Source of the DNA: DATKHR01 sp036557365
Lineage (GTDB): Bacteria > Acidobacteriota > Vicinamibacteria > Vicinamibacterales > CAVVIG01
Reading direction: 5' to 3'
DNA: 64,000 nucleotides
NCBI GenBank assembly: GCA_036557365.1
Contig: DATBHR010000098.1
Location: 62,001 to 126,000 of the forward strand
Numbering within the stretch: the first letter of the stretch is position 1; each line of letters starts with the position of its first letter. Position numbers and translations under genes: made by a program. Positions 44,043-53,014 of the stretch are shown here, in pieces. The notes beneath the pieces are model-generated. The model had not been told where the DNA came from. It did no database searches and was given only the letters and a program-made list of their open reading frames with translations.

Positions 44043-45707
44043 TCAGGAGGCGGCGTGTTCCGTTTTAGCACGTGGAAACACGAAACTGATGGTTAGGCCC
44101 ACCACGACCACGACGGCCGCGCCAATCAGGTTGTGCCATAGGAAAGCTATCGGCAGCGTCCACGCAATCGTTAGGACGACGGCCATACCGGCGATCAGTC
44201 CCCAGAAAGCGCCGTCCGCGGTGGCGCGCGAGCTGAAGATGGCCAGGATGAACACGCCGAGGAGCGAGCCGTAGTAGATGGATCCGTATCGATTGACGAC
44301 CTCGATGAGCGATCCCTGGTTCGCCGCGTAGGTCGCGACGACGCACGCGAAGAGTCCCCAGAGAATCGTGGCGAGCTTCGAGACGCGCAGATAGTGAGTG
44401 TCCGTCGCATCCTTATTCCAGTGCCGCCGGTAGAAATCGAGAATCGTTGCGGTCGCCAGCGCATTCAGCTCGCCGCCGCTGGCCGACATGGCCGCGACGA
44501 AAATCGCCGCGATCATCAGGCCGACGAGCCCGATCGGCATGTGACTCATGATGAACGTCGGGAACACATAGTTGACGTCGCTGTACCTCTGATCGCCGGT
44601 GGTCTCGCGGACCACGGTCGCCGCCTGCGCGCGGATCGATCTGAGGCGCGCGTCGCTGGCAAGAAACGCGTCGCGGTCGCCCGCGGTCGCCGCATCGCCA
44701 CGAACACGTACCTCGCCGTCGAACTGCCTCTGGAGCGCCGCGTACTCCGCCGCCCGCGGACCTGCCGCGATCTGCTCGTCGTAGGCGTGGTTGAACAGCA
44801 TCGGCGGCGGCTGAAACAGATAGAAGAGGAACACGAGCACGCCGCTCGCCAGGATGAGGAGCTGCAGCGGAATCTTGACGTAGGCGCTCATCAGCAATGA
44901 CTGGCGCGCTTCGTCGATTGACTTTGCCGTCAGGTAGCGCTGCACCTGACTCTGATCGCAGCCGAAATACGCGAGCATCAGGAACAGACCGCCGACCATT
45001 CCCGACCAGAACGTGTAGGTCTCCTTCATGTCGAACGTGAAATCGACGGCGCTGAGCCGTCCTGTCGCGCCGGCCAGGTGCATCGCCTGCCCGAAGCTGA
45101 CGTGCTGCAGGATTCCGTACAGCAGGATGACGACGGCCGCCAGCATCCCGCCGACGACGATGAACATCTGCTTGACATCGGTCCACGCAACGGCCTGCAC
45201 GCCGCCGAGCGTCGTGTACGCGATCATCGGCACGCAGATGACGAGGACGGTGACCGGCAGCGTCCACCCGAGGATCGCCGACATCGCAACGGCCGGGGCC
45301 GCCAGCGTGACGCCAAGCGAAAATGCGCGGCCGACGAGGAAGAGAAAGCTCGCAAGCGATCGGGTCCGTACGTCGAATCGTTTCTCGAGAAACTCGTACG
45401 CCGTGTAGACGCGGGCGCGCGTGAAGAACGGAACGACCGTCACCGACAGGATGATCATCGCCAGCGGCAGGCCGAAATAGAACTGAATGAATCGAAAACC
45501 GGTCAGATACGCCTGGCCCGTCGTGCCGACGATGGTGACCGCGCTCATCTGCGTCGCCATCACCGACAGTCCCACCGCCCACCACGGCAGCGATCGGTTC
45601 GCCAGGAAATAGCCGTCGACCTTGTCGGTGCCCTTCGATCGCCGAAGGCCGTCGATGACGACCCAGCCGATGTACGCGACGACGACGAGCCAGTCGAGAG
45701 CGCGCAT
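44043..45707 (-). CDS. sodium:solute symporter family protein
   Basis: The 554-residue SSS-family carrier is predicted to have 13 or so membrane helices. Family features are DGYFLANRSLPWWAVGLSVMATQMSA, TRARVYTAYEFLEKRFDVRTR, GGVQAVAWTDVKQMFIV and MSASGGELNALATATILDFYRR. The long loop around residues 310-370 is polar. SSS members import sugars, amino acids, nucleosides or carboxylates with Na+. A 27-residue membrane peptide gene (45745-45828) and the argH-like gene lie upstream in the same direction, which suggests an operon. The substrate is not determined. Confidence 0.92.
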   Translation of the reverse strand: MRALDWLVVVAYIGWVVIDGLRRSKGTDKVDGYFLANRSLPWWAVGLSVMATQMSAVTIVGTTGQAYLTGFRFIQFYFGLPLAMIILSVTVVPFFTRARVYTAYEFLEKRFDVRTRSLASFLFLVGRAFSLGVTLAAPAVAMSAILGWTLPVTVLVICVPMIAYTTLGGVQAVAWTDVKQMFIVVGGMLAAVVILLYGILQHVSFGQAMHLAGATGRLSAVDFTFDMKETYTFWSGMVGGLFLMLAYFGCDQSQVQRYLTAKSIDEARQSLLMSAYVKIPLQLLILASGVLVFLFYLFQPPPMLFNHAYDEQIAAGPRAAEYAALQRQFDGEVRVRGDAATAGDRDAFLASDARLRSIRAQAATVVRETTGDQRYSDVNYVFPTFIMSHMPIGLVGLMIAAIFVAAMSASGGELNALATATILDFYRRHWNKDATDTHYLRVSKLATILWGLFACVVATYAANQGSLIEVVNRYGSIYYGSLLGVFILAIFSSRATADGAFWGLIAGMAVVLTIAWTLPIAFLWHNLIGAAVVVVVGLTISFVFPRAKTEHAAS

Positions 45708-45744
45708 GGTCAGGATGGCTGGCGGGAACGCACGGTGACGGCTG

Positions 45745-45828
45745 CTACGAGAACAGGCGCTCGAACACCCAGAGCGCCGCGATGATGAGCGCTTCGAGAG
45801 CCAAGACCTTGATGTACGTGCTTCGCAT
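45745..45828 (-). CDS. 27-residue single-pass membrane peptide (candidate)
   Basis: On the minus strand an ATG opens a short frame reading MRSTYIKVLALEALIIAALW then VFERLFS and stop. Residues about 7-23 form one hydrophobic helix with a basic N-terminus, which predicts an inner-membrane peptide. It starts 6 bp after the stop of the argH-like gene and ends 37 bp before the symporter start, so it fits the spacing of an operon gene. Small membrane subunits accompany several solute symporters; this role is inferred from position only. Confidence 0.5.
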   Translation of the reverse strand: MRSTYIKVLALEALIIAALWVFERLFS

Positions 45829-45834
45829 CGAGCT

Positions 45835-47289
45835 TCAGAGGGCGGCGCTTCTGGCGGCGAGGCGCCGCTCCGCGTCGCTCAACGCCGTCGTCGCCGAGCG
45901 CCACCAGCCTTCGTCGGCGGCGAGCAGCTGTCGCGAGACGGCAGACGCACGTGCGGTCTCCTCGGGTGCGGGACCACCGAGCGTTTTGCGCACTTCGACG
46001 AAGTGACGCGGGCTCAGAATTTTGTTCAGTTCGGCTTCCGTGTACGGCAGCGGCTCGCCCAGGACCTCCCGCGACGCATCGGCCAGCGATGCCGTCTGCG
46101 CACGCCCGGGATCGTCGTGGCGCGACTTGATGAACTGCGCCGCAATCGCGTGTGCGGCCCGGAACGGGAGGCCACGCTCGCGGACGAGGGTGTCGGCGAG
46201 CTCCGTCAACGTCGTCCAGCCTTCGCCCGCGCGCGCTTCGAGTCGGGCGGCGTCGAATTCAGCCGTCGCCATCGCGGCCGCCACCAGCTTGACGCCGCGC
46301 GTCGCGTCGCGAAACATGGCGAAGACGAGCGGCTGCAGATCGTCTTCGGTGTCGACGATGTCGCCGAACGGGGTGTTGTGCACGCTCGTCACGATGGCCT
46401 GCGCCTGGCCGAGCGCCTTGCTGCCAATCGCGCGCGCGTGCTCGATCGCGACCGGGTTGCGCTTCTGCGGCATGATGCTGCTGCACTGGACGAAGCCGTC
46501 GCCGAGACGCATGTAGCTGAACTCGGCCGTGCACCACAGCAGCAGATCCTGGACGAACCGTCCGATCCCTGCGAGAAGCACCATCGTCGAGGTCGTCGAC
46601 TCGAGCAGGTAATCGACCGTCGCGATGCTTCCGTACGTGTTGACTGTGGGACCGCAGAAGCCAAGCAGATCGGACGTCAGCTCGCGATCGATCGGGAACC
46701 CGGTACCGGTAATGGCGCACGCGCCGAGTGGGTTGCGGTTCGTGCGGTCGAACGATGCCTTCAGGCGTGAAGCATCGCGCTCGAGCTGCTCGACGACCGC
46801 GAGCAGATAGTGCGCGACCGTCGTCGGCTGCGCGCGCTGCGTGTGTGTGTGCACGGCGAGGATCGTCTGGCGGTGGCGGTCGGCGATGTCGAGGAGCGCC
46901 CGCCGCAAATCGAACGACGCCGTCAGCAGCCCAAGGATGAACTCGCGCTGCCGCATCCGGTACATCGTCATGTCGATGTCGTTGCGCGAGCGCGCGGTGT
47001 GCAGGCGGCCGGCGACCTCGTCGCCGCACTTCTCCACGAGCAGTCGTTCCAGATAAAAGAAGAGGTCCTCGTACGTGCCGTCGTATTGGACCTGCTGCAC
47101 GTCCGCCTGCGAGATTGAATCCAGCGCGTCGCGGATTTCACGACCGTCCGTGCGCGACACGATCCCTTGCGTCACCAGCATGACGAGGTGCGCGTAGTTG
47201 ATCGCCATGAGCGGCGAGAGGAACAATTCTTTCGCGTCCTCGAAATTCTCGTTGAGTACGTAGGTGACGTATTCGGGCGCAAATTTCAT
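45835..47289 (-). CDS. argH: argininosuccinate lyase family protein
   Basis: The 484-residue protein belongs to the fumarase/aspartase superfamily, and argininosuccinate lyase cleaves argininosuccinate to arginine and fumarate. Key segments are GRLHTARSRNDIDMTMYR, HTHTQRAQPTTVAHYL (catalytic His), GACAITGTGFPIDR and the signature loop SSIMPQKRNPVAIEHARA. It is not next to other arginine genes, and the N-terminus differs from standard ArgH, so a related lyase is possible. The ATG is 8 bp from a TATACT -10 (complement of 47298-47303), suggesting a leaderless transcript. It leads the possible operon with the small peptide and symporter. Confidence 0.88.
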   Translation of the reverse strand: MKFAPEYVTYVLNENFEDAKELFLSPLMAINYAHLVMLVTQGIVSRTDGREIRDALDSISQADVQQVQYDGTYEDLFFYLERLLVEKCGDEVAGRLHTARSRNDIDMTMYRMRQREFILGLLTASFDLRRALLDIADRHRQTILAVHTHTQRAQPTTVAHYLLAVVEQLERDASRLKASFDRTNRNPLGACAITGTGFPIDRELTSDLLGFCGPTVNTYGSIATVDYLLESTTSTMVLLAGIGRFVQDLLLWCTAEFSYMRLGDGFVQCSSIMPQKRNPVAIEHARAIGSKALGQAQAIVTSVHNTPFGDIVDTEDDLQPLVFAMFRDATRGVKLVAAAMATAEFDAARLEARAGEGWTTLTELADTLVRERGLPFRAAHAIAAQFIKSRHDDPGRAQTASLADASREVLGEPLPYTEAELNKILSPRHFVEVRKTLGGPAPEETARASAVSRQLLAADEGWWRSATTALSDAERRLAARSAAL

Positions 47290-47297
47290 TCGATCAA

Positions 47298-47305
47298 AGT
47301 ATATT
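47298..47305. promoter_or_regulatory. overlapping divergent -10 elements
   Basis: The minus strand reads TATACT (complement of 47298-47303), 8 bp from the argH ATG. The plus strand reads TATATT at 47300-47305 toward the M20 peptidase gene. The two elements share four bases. Confidence 0.4.
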
Positions 47306-47309
47306 CTTT

Positions 47310-48728
47310 ATGAATCTCCACATGCGCAGCCTCACGCTTTCCGCCGTTCTCGTCCTGGCGGCCGCGGCGCTCGCGGCCCAGACCGATCCCAATCGTGCGC
47401 GAGCGCACGAGATCTTCAAGCAGCTGATCGAGATCAACACGACGGACACGCCGGCCGGCAACGTGACGAAGGCGTCCGAGGCCGTGGCAGCGCGTCTGAA
47501 GGCCGCGGGATTTGCGGCGGCCGACGTGCAGGTGATCGGTCCTGATCCCCGAAAACAGAACGTCGTGGCCCGCTTCCGCGGCACCGGCGCTCGAAAGCCG
47601 CTGCTGCTGGTCGCGCACCTCGACGTCGTCGAGGCCAAGCGCGACGACTGGTCCGTCGACCCGTTCGTCTTCCTCGAAAAAGAAGGCTTCTATTACGGCC
47701 GCGGCACGAGCGACGACAAGGCGATGGCGTCGATCCTCACCGCCAACCTGATTCGACTCAAACAGGAGAACTTCAAGCCGGATCGCGATCTCATCCTCGC
47801 CCTGACCGCCGACGAGGAGGGCGGCAATTTCAACGGCGTCGAGTGGCTCGTGAAGAATCACCGCGACCTCATCGACGCCGAACTGGCGATCAACGAGGGC
47901 GGTTCCGGCCAGATGAAAAACGGGAAGCCGCTCGTCAACGAGGTCCAGGCGAGCGAGAAGGTCTACCAGGATTTCCGCCTCGAGGTGCGCAATCCAGGCG
48001 GCCACAGCTCGCGTCCGATCCGCGACAACGCGATCTACAAACTGTCCGAAGGACTGACGCGTCTCGAAAAATACGACTTTCCTGTCAACCTCAGCGAAGT
48101 CACGCGAACCTACTTCGACCGAATGGCCGCGTTCGAGACCGATTCGCGAACCGCGAACGCGATGCGCGCGGTCGCGAAGCCGAATCCCGACCGGCAAGCG
48201 GTCGCCGCGCTCGCGACCAAGTCGGCGTACTTCAACGCGTTGATGCGAACGACGTGTGTGGCGACGCGCCTCGAAGGCGGCCACGCCAACAACGCGCTGC
48301 CGCAGCTGGCCGCCGCCAACGTCAACTGCCGAATTCTTCCCGGCGAGCCGCCGGCCCGGATCAAAGCGACGCTCGAAGAAGTGCTCGCCGATCCGAAGAT
48401 CGCGGTCACATTCGTGGACGAGGCCAAGCCCAGTTCGCCGTCCCCGCTGACGCCGACCATCATGGCGCCGCTCGAATCGCTCACCTCTTCGATGTTTCCC
48501 GGCGCCGTCGTCGTTCCAGTGATGGGCACGGGCGCGACCGACGGCCTCTACCTCCGCAACGCCGGCATCCCGACGTACGGGATTGAGGGCATCTTCTACG
48601 AGATCGACGACAACCGGTCGCACGGCCGCGACGAACGCGTCAGCGTGAAGTCGTACGACGATGGGCTGGAGTTTCAGTACCGGCTGATCAAGGCGCTGGC
48701 CGTCGCTCAGACCGACCGCTCGAAGTAA
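47310..48728 (+). CDS. secreted M20/M25/M40 family metallopeptidase
   Basis: The 472-residue exported zinc peptidase has a signal peptide (MRSLTLSAVLVLAAAALAAQ, from the second Met). Metal sites are LLVAHLDVVEAKRDDWSVDPF (H-x-D), YYGRGTSDDKAM (bridging Asp), LTADEEGG (Glu pair), ELAINEGG and, at the C-terminus, NRSHGRDERV (His). It is like carnosinase/DapE-type M20 peptidases that cleave small peptides. The ATG at 47310 gives four extra residues; ATG 47322 fits the -10 at 47300-47305 better. The 3' end overlaps the convergent GNAT gene by 22 bp. Confidence 0.9.
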   Translation: MNLHMRSLTLSAVLVLAAAALAAQTDPNRARAHEIFKQLIEINTTDTPAGNVTKASEAVAARLKAAGFAAADVQVIGPDPRKQNVVARFRGTGARKPLLLVAHLDVVEAKRDDWSVDPFVFLEKEGFYYGRGTSDDKAMASILTANLIRLKQENFKPDRDLILALTADEEGGNFNGVEWLVKNHRDLIDAELAINEGGSGQMKNGKPLVNEVQASEKVYQDFRLEVRNPGGHSSRPIRDNAIYKLSEGLTRLEKYDFPVNLSEVTRTYFDRMAAFETDSRTANAMRAVAKPNPDRQAVAALATKSAYFNALMRTTCVATRLEGGHANNALPQLAAANVNCRILPGEPPARIKATLEEVLADPKIAVTFVDEAKPSSPSPLTPTIMAPLESLTSSMFPGAVVVPVMGTGATDGLYLRNAGIPTYGIEGIFYEIDDNRSHGRDERVSVKSYDDGLEFQYRLIKALAVAQTDRSK

Positions 48729-49243
48729 ATCAACGGCACGCGCCGATAGACGATGCGCGCGACCTGGCGGAAGCCGCACGCGGCGTAGAATCCGCCGGCC
48801 CCGGCATCGGCGTCGTACGCGTCGAGGCGGATGGATTCGGCCGGCCAGCTCCGCGCAATCCTGAGCGACTGCTGGATGCACGCGCGGCCGATGCCGTGTC
48901 GCTGCATCGCCGGATCGACCGCCATCGAGAGGAGGTACAACACGCGGACCACGGGCGTGAAATACGCCGAATCGATCGCCCACGGCTTCCTGGTCGTCAG
49001 CGCGAGCGTCGCAACCGGACGATCGCCGTCCTTCGCGAGGAACACCTGCGAGGTTCGCATGGCGTTCAAGATGCCCCGCTCGGTGGATTCGCGCGACCAG
49101 TGACCTTCGCCGTATCGGGCAGTCAGCTGATTCGCCGTCGCGGTCAGGAGCCGCGCGACCGCAGCCGCATCGCCGGGCTGCGCGAGCCTCAACGGACCGT
49201 CGGTCTCGGTGCCGGCGACGTCAGTATCCCTGTTCAAAGTCAA
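48707..49243 (-). CDS. GNAT family N-acetyltransferase
   Basis: The protein has about 178 residues. Acetyl-CoA-binding motif A is visible as LLSMAVDPAMQRHGIGRACIQQSL (the Q-R-x-G-I-G pattern), after the beta-strands VFLAKDGDRPVATLAL. The C-terminal AGGFYAACGFRQVARIVYR is the usual final GNAT helix-strand. The start is uncertain: no ATG fits, and TTG at 49243 or 49237, overlapping the end of the dehydrogenase gene, gives a complete domain. It would be translationally coupled to that upstream gene. The substrate is unknown. Confidence 0.82.
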   Translation of the reverse strand: MTLNRDTDVAGTETDGPLRLAQPGDAAAVARLLTATANQLTARYGEGHWSRESTERGILNAMRTSQVFLAKDGDRPVATLALTTRKPWAIDSAYFTPVVRVLYLLSMAVDPAMQRHGIGRACIQQSLRIARSWPAESIRLDAYDADAGAGGFYAACGFRQVARIVYRRVPLIYFERSV

Positions 49244-50159
49244 CGCGATACCTGAGCGGCTCACCCGCGAGCAGACGGCGGTAGTTTGCGACGAACAGCG
49301 GCGTGATGTCCTCGGGAAAGCTGATCGCCGCCGTGTGCGACGTGATGGCGACGTTCGGCAACGTCCACAGCGGACTCTCCGGCGCCAGCGGCTCCGCCTG
49401 AAAGACGTCGAGAGCCGCGCCGGCCAGGCGGCCGTTCGCGAGCGCTTCCGCGAGCGCCGACTCGTCGACGATCGATCCACGGCCAGGGTTGATGAAGACG
49501 GCCGACGACGGAAGATGGCTGAGAACTCTGGCGTCGACGAGGCCGCGAGTCGCCAGCGTATTCGGCGCGATGGCGACGAGGTAGTCGAGCGACGAGACGA
49601 ACGTCGTCAGATCATCGCCGTGAAAGTAGACGTCCACGTCGGGGCAGTCCTCGCTCGCGCGCGTGTACCCGCTGACGTGCATCCCGAAATGCTTTGCGGT
49701 CCGCGCGAGCGCCGCGCCGATCGTCCCGACGCCGATGAGGCCCAGGCGCTTGCCGCGCAGCGTGCCAGGGTGACGCGGGTCCCAGCGGCGCTCTTTCTGC
49801 GTCTCGTACTTTTCGATGATGCGCCGCTCGTGCGCCAGCATGTATCCGAATACGTATTCGGACATCAGCGGACCGAACACACCGCGAGCGTTCGTCAGGA
49901 TGTAGTCGCGCCGCAGCGCGGGGTCGAGCAGCGGCTCCACGCCGGCCCACGTCGCCTGAACCCAACGCACGCCATCGAGCCGCGGCAGCACGCGCGCGAC
50001 CGCCGACGGGTCGCCGAACACGAGATCCGATGCGAACGCCTCGGCCGCCAGCGCCGCCGGATCGGTCGCGGCGCACATCGACAGCTGTGGCAGTCGCGCC
50101 GCCTCGACGAGTCCGCAGTACTCGTCCGCCCGTTTGGAGAGAATGAGCAGCTTGTGCAC
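49221..50159 (-). CDS. D-2-hydroxyacid dehydrogenase
   Basis: The 312-residue NAD(P)-dependent oxidoreductase reduces 2-oxo acids to D-2-hydroxy acids or does the reverse. The nucleotide motif is KRLGLIGVGTIGAALARTAKHFG. Catalytic Arg, Glu and His are expected in INPGRGSIVDESALAEAL (region after Arg), AALDVFQAEPL (Glu) and VAITSHTAA (His). The start is GTG at 50159. It is divergent from an FAD oxidase of glycolate/D-lactate type, so the two may act on the same 2-hydroxy acids. Confidence 0.9.
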   Translation of the reverse strand: MHKLLILSKRADEYCGLVEAARLPQLSMCAATDPAALAAEAFASDLVFGDPSAVARVLPRLDGVRWVQATWAGVEPLLDPALRRDYILTNARGVFGPLMSEYVFGYMLAHERRIIEKYETQKERRWDPRHPGTLRGKRLGLIGVGTIGAALARTAKHFGMHVSGYTRASEDCPDVDVYFHGDDLTTFVSSLDYLVAIAPNTLATRGLVDARVLSHLPSSAVFINPGRGSIVDESALAEALANGRLAGAALDVFQAEPLAPESPLWTLPNVAITSHTAAISFPEDITPLFVANYRRLLAGEPLRYRVDFEQGY

Positions 50160-50181
50160 GATGGCTTCTGACTCTGCGCTT

Positions 50182-50188
50182 TAAGATA
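50182..50188. promoter_or_regulatory. overlapping divergent -10 elements
   Basis: TAAGAT at 50182-50187 is 7 bp from the ATG at 50195 (leaderless spacing). On the opposite strand TATCTT (complement of 50183-50188) points to the dehydrogenase gene starting at 50159. Confidence 0.4.
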
Positions 50189-50194
50189 TCGCCG

Positions 50195-51790
50195 ATGTCC
50201 ACGCATGTCATTCGTGCACGCGCGCCGCGCGGAGCCGCGGCGTCGGTCGAGCAGAGGACGGATCCGGACGTCGTGTCGCGGTTCCTCGAGGATGCCGGAC
50301 ATTTCCCCGGCGGCCATGCGCACGCGGTCGCCTCGCCAGCGTCGGAGGCCGAGGTCGCGTCATTGCTGCGGACATCGTCCACGGTGCTGCCGGTCGGTGC
50401 GCAGTCGTCGCTCACCGGCGGCGCCACACCGATGGGCGACACGGTGCTCTCCTCATCGCGCTTGAACCGGATCGTCGAGCTCGGCGAGCAGGTCGTGCGG
50501 GTCCAGGCAGGAGTCACGTTGCTGGAACTGGACGCCGCCCTTCGGCCCGTGGACCGCGCCTACCCGCCTGTCCCGACGTTTCTGGGCGCCTGCGTCGGCG
50601 GCGTCGTGGCGACGAACGCTGCGGGCGCCGCGACTTTCAAGTACGGAACGACGCGATCGTGGGTCCTCGGACTGACGGTCGTGCTCGCAAACGGCGACGT
50701 CCTCGATCTCGAACGCGGACGAACCCGCGCGCATCCTGACGGCTACTTCGAGGTGGAGTCGTCGGACCGGACCGTTCGGATCCCCGTTCCTCGCTACACG
50801 ATGCCGTCGGTCGCGAAAATCGCCGCGGGTTATTTCGCCGTACCGGAGATGGATCTCGTGGATCTGTTCGTCGGCTCGGAAGGCACGCTCGGCGTCATCA
50901 CCGAAGTGTCGCTGCGAACGGTCCGTGGACGTCGTCCGCAGTGCCTCGCCTTCGTGCCGTTCGGTCGTCGCGCGAATGCGATGAGGTTTGTCGAATGGCT
51001 TCGCGAAGAAGCCGCAGTCACGTGGCGAGGTGGCGACGCTCGCGGAGTGGACATTGCGGCCATCGAGCATATGGACGCCAGATGCCTCGAGCTCCTGCGC
51101 GAAGACGGCGCCGATCGGCATTTCGGCGTACCGATTCCCGCGGCCGAAATCGCGCTGCTGGTCACCATGGAGTTGCCGGTCGGAACGACAGGCGCCGCTG
51201 CGTACGAAGAGATCGGCCGGTTCCGCGAACTCGATACGCCCACGGCGCGATTCTGCCGAGCGCTCGAGGACGCCGGCGTACTCGACGACGTCGAGATTGC
51301 GGTGCCTGGAGACGACGCGCGGGCGGCGCAACTCCTCGGCGTCCGCGAGGCGGTGCCCGTCGCCGTGAACGCGCGCGTGGGACGCGCGCACGCCGCCGAC
51401 TCGCGGATCGCGAAGACGGCCGCCGACATGGTCGTGCCGTTCGCGCAGCTCAACGAACTCATGACGATCTACGACAACGAGTTTCGACGGCGATCGCTCG
51501 ACGCAGCCGTGTGGGGACACATCTCGGACGGCAACCTTCATCCGAACGTCATTCCAACATCGTTCGCGGACGTCGAGTCGGGAAAGGACGCGATCCGCTT
51601 CTTCGGACGCGAGGTGATCAGACTTGGCGGTTCTCCGCTGGCAGAGCACGGCGTCGGACGCCATCCGGTGAAGCAGGCGCTGCTCAGGGATCTGTACGGC
51701 TCAGAAGGAATCGATGACATGCGTGCGGTCAAGGAAAGCCTGGACCCGGAGTACAAGCTTGCGCCCGGTGTAATCTTTGAACGGAGATGA
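50195..51790 (+). CDS. FAD-binding oxidase, GlcD/D-lactate dehydrogenase type
   Basis: The 531-residue FAD-linked oxidase has an N-terminal PCMH domain (VLPVGAQSSLTGGATPMGDT; VRVQAGVTLLELDAAL; GGVVATNAAGAATFKYGTTRSWV; LFVGSEGTLGVITEVSL). Its C-terminal FAD-oxidase domain ends in GHISDGNLHPNV and PLAEHGVGRHPVKQALL, the histidine motifs of glycolate and D-lactate oxidases. It probably oxidises a 2-hydroxy acid in the cytoplasm and passes electrons to a membrane or FeS partner not found here. It is divergent from a D-2-hydroxyacid dehydrogenase gene. The stop overlaps the start of the next gene (ATGA). Confidence 0.91.
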   Translation: MSTHVIRARAPRGAAASVEQRTDPDVVSRFLEDAGHFPGGHAHAVASPASEAEVASLLRTSSTVLPVGAQSSLTGGATPMGDTVLSSSRLNRIVELGEQVVRVQAGVTLLELDAALRPVDRAYPPVPTFLGACVGGVVATNAAGAATFKYGTTRSWVLGLTVVLANGDVLDLERGRTRAHPDGYFEVESSDRTVRIPVPRYTMPSVAKIAAGYFAVPEMDLVDLFVGSEGTLGVITEVSLRTVRGRRPQCLAFVPFGRRANAMRFVEWLREEAAVTWRGGDARGVDIAAIEHMDARCLELLREDGADRHFGVPIPAAEIALLVTMELPVGTTGAAAYEEIGRFRELDTPTARFCRALEDAGVLDDVEIAVPGDDARAAQLLGVREAVPVAVNARVGRAHAADSRIAKTAADMVVPFAQLNELMTIYDNEFRRRSLDAAVWGHISDGNLHPNVIPTSFADVESGKDAIRFFGREVIRLGGSPLAEHGVGRHPVKQALLRDLYGSEGIDDMRAVKESLDPEYKLAPGVIFERR

Positions 51791-53007
51791 AGGACGCGGT
51801 CGCGTTGGTAGCGGCAGCGCTGCTGACGGGCTTCGTATCGACGGCACGCGCGCAGGACGACGAGCATCAAGCACATCGCACGTCGACGTCGTCGCCCTGG
51901 ATGTTCATGACCGACGGCGTCATCGTCGGCATGCTGAACGATCAAGGCAGCGATCGCGGAGGTACGGAATTCAAGTCAACGAACTGGGGAATGCTGATGG
52001 CGACCCGCGAGGCAGGACCGGGGCGCCTGACGCTGACCGGCATGCTGAGCCTCGATCCGCTGACCGCCACGCCGCAAGGCTATCGGCTGCTCTTCCAGTC
52101 CGGCGAGACGTATCAGGGAAAGCCGCTCGTCGATCGTCAGCACCCGCACGATTTTCTGATGCAGGCAGCGGCAATCTGGCGCGTCCCTGTCACAGACGCG
52201 ACTGGAATCACCATCGCGGGAGCGCCGGTCGGCGAGCCTGCGCTCGGCCCGGTTGCCTACATGCACCGGCCTTCGGCGGCTGAAAACCCTGGAGCACCGC
52301 TCTCGCACCATACGCTCGATTCGACGCACATTTCGATGGGCGTCCTGACCGCCGGCGTTGACCACGGACCCTGGGCGGTCGAAACGTCGCTCTTCAACGG
52401 ACGAGAACCGGACGACAACCGATGGGACCTGATGGATCCGGGTCCGCTCGACTCGTGGTCCGCGCGGCTCTGGTTCAAGCCGTCATCGGCATGGCAGTTT
52501 CAGGTTTCGTATGGCCACCTCACGCAACCCGAAGCGACGGAGCCCGGTGATGTGAACCGGACAACGGCGTCCGGAGCGTGGTTCAAACGGAGACCGGACG
52601 GTTTCACGGCGGTGACGGTCGCCTACGGTCGAAACGACAAGGAGCACAACTCGTACAACGCACTCCTTACCGAGGCGACACATCGTCGCGGCGCGCTCAC
52701 GTTGTACGGACGCCTCGAAACGTTGCAGGTCGAGACCGGACTCTTGCTCACAGGCTTACCCGGGATTGACGAAGCTCCGAGCGTCGTCACCGCGGTGACG
52801 GTCGGCGCGACGCACGAGTTGACACAATGGCGCGGGTTCGAAGTTGCGGCGGGCGGCGATGTGACGACGAATGCCGTGCCTGATGTTCTTCAGCCGGCGT
52901 ACGGATCGCATCCCGTGTCGTTCCGTCTCTTCTTCCGCGTCCGCGCGCCCGAGGGACACATGGGCCGCATGTGGAACATGGTGATGTCCCAGCCGATGAT
53001 GAAATAG
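51787..53007 (+). CDS. probable outer-membrane beta-barrel protein, unknown function
   Basis: The 406-residue protein has a signal peptide (VALVAAALLTGFVSTARAQ). The mature part alternates amphipathic strands with Gly/Thr/Trp turns, for example MLMATREAGPGRLTLTGMLS and FQVSYGHLTQP. A conserved-looking DRQHPHDFLMQAA segment and a Met/His-rich C-terminus (GHMGRMWNMVMSQPMM) are also present. I associate the QHPHD-type family with uncharacterised outer-membrane proteins near metal-resistance genes, but none is nearby here. The His and Met clusters could bind copper; this is a guess. It is coupled to the upstream oxidase by ATGA overlap. Confidence 0.72.
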   Translation: MKDAVALVAAALLTGFVSTARAQDDEHQAHRTSTSSPWMFMTDGVIVGMLNDQGSDRGGTEFKSTNWGMLMATREAGPGRLTLTGMLSLDPLTATPQGYRLLFQSGETYQGKPLVDRQHPHDFLMQAAAIWRVPVTDATGITIAGAPVGEPALGPVAYMHRPSAAENPGAPLSHHTLDSTHISMGVLTAGVDHGPWAVETSLFNGREPDDNRWDLMDPGPLDSWSARLWFKPSSAWQFQVSYGHLTQPEATEPGDVNRTTASGAWFKRRPDGFTAVTVAYGRNDKEHNSYNALLTEATHRRGALTLYGRLETLQVETGLLLTGLPGIDEAPSVVTAVTVGATHELTQWRGFEVAAGGDVTTNAVPDVLQPAYGSHPVSFRLFFRVRAPEGHMGRMWNMVMSQPMMK

Positions 53008-53014
53008 AAACGCG

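Noticed and set aside
45835..47289. Placing argH in an arginine operon
   Set aside because: No argG, argB or other arginine genes are adjacent; the downstream genes are a small membrane peptide and a symporter.
47286..48983. A 565-codon minus-strand open frame
   Set aside because: It is antisense to the M20 peptidase, which has complete metal-binding motifs; this frame has none.
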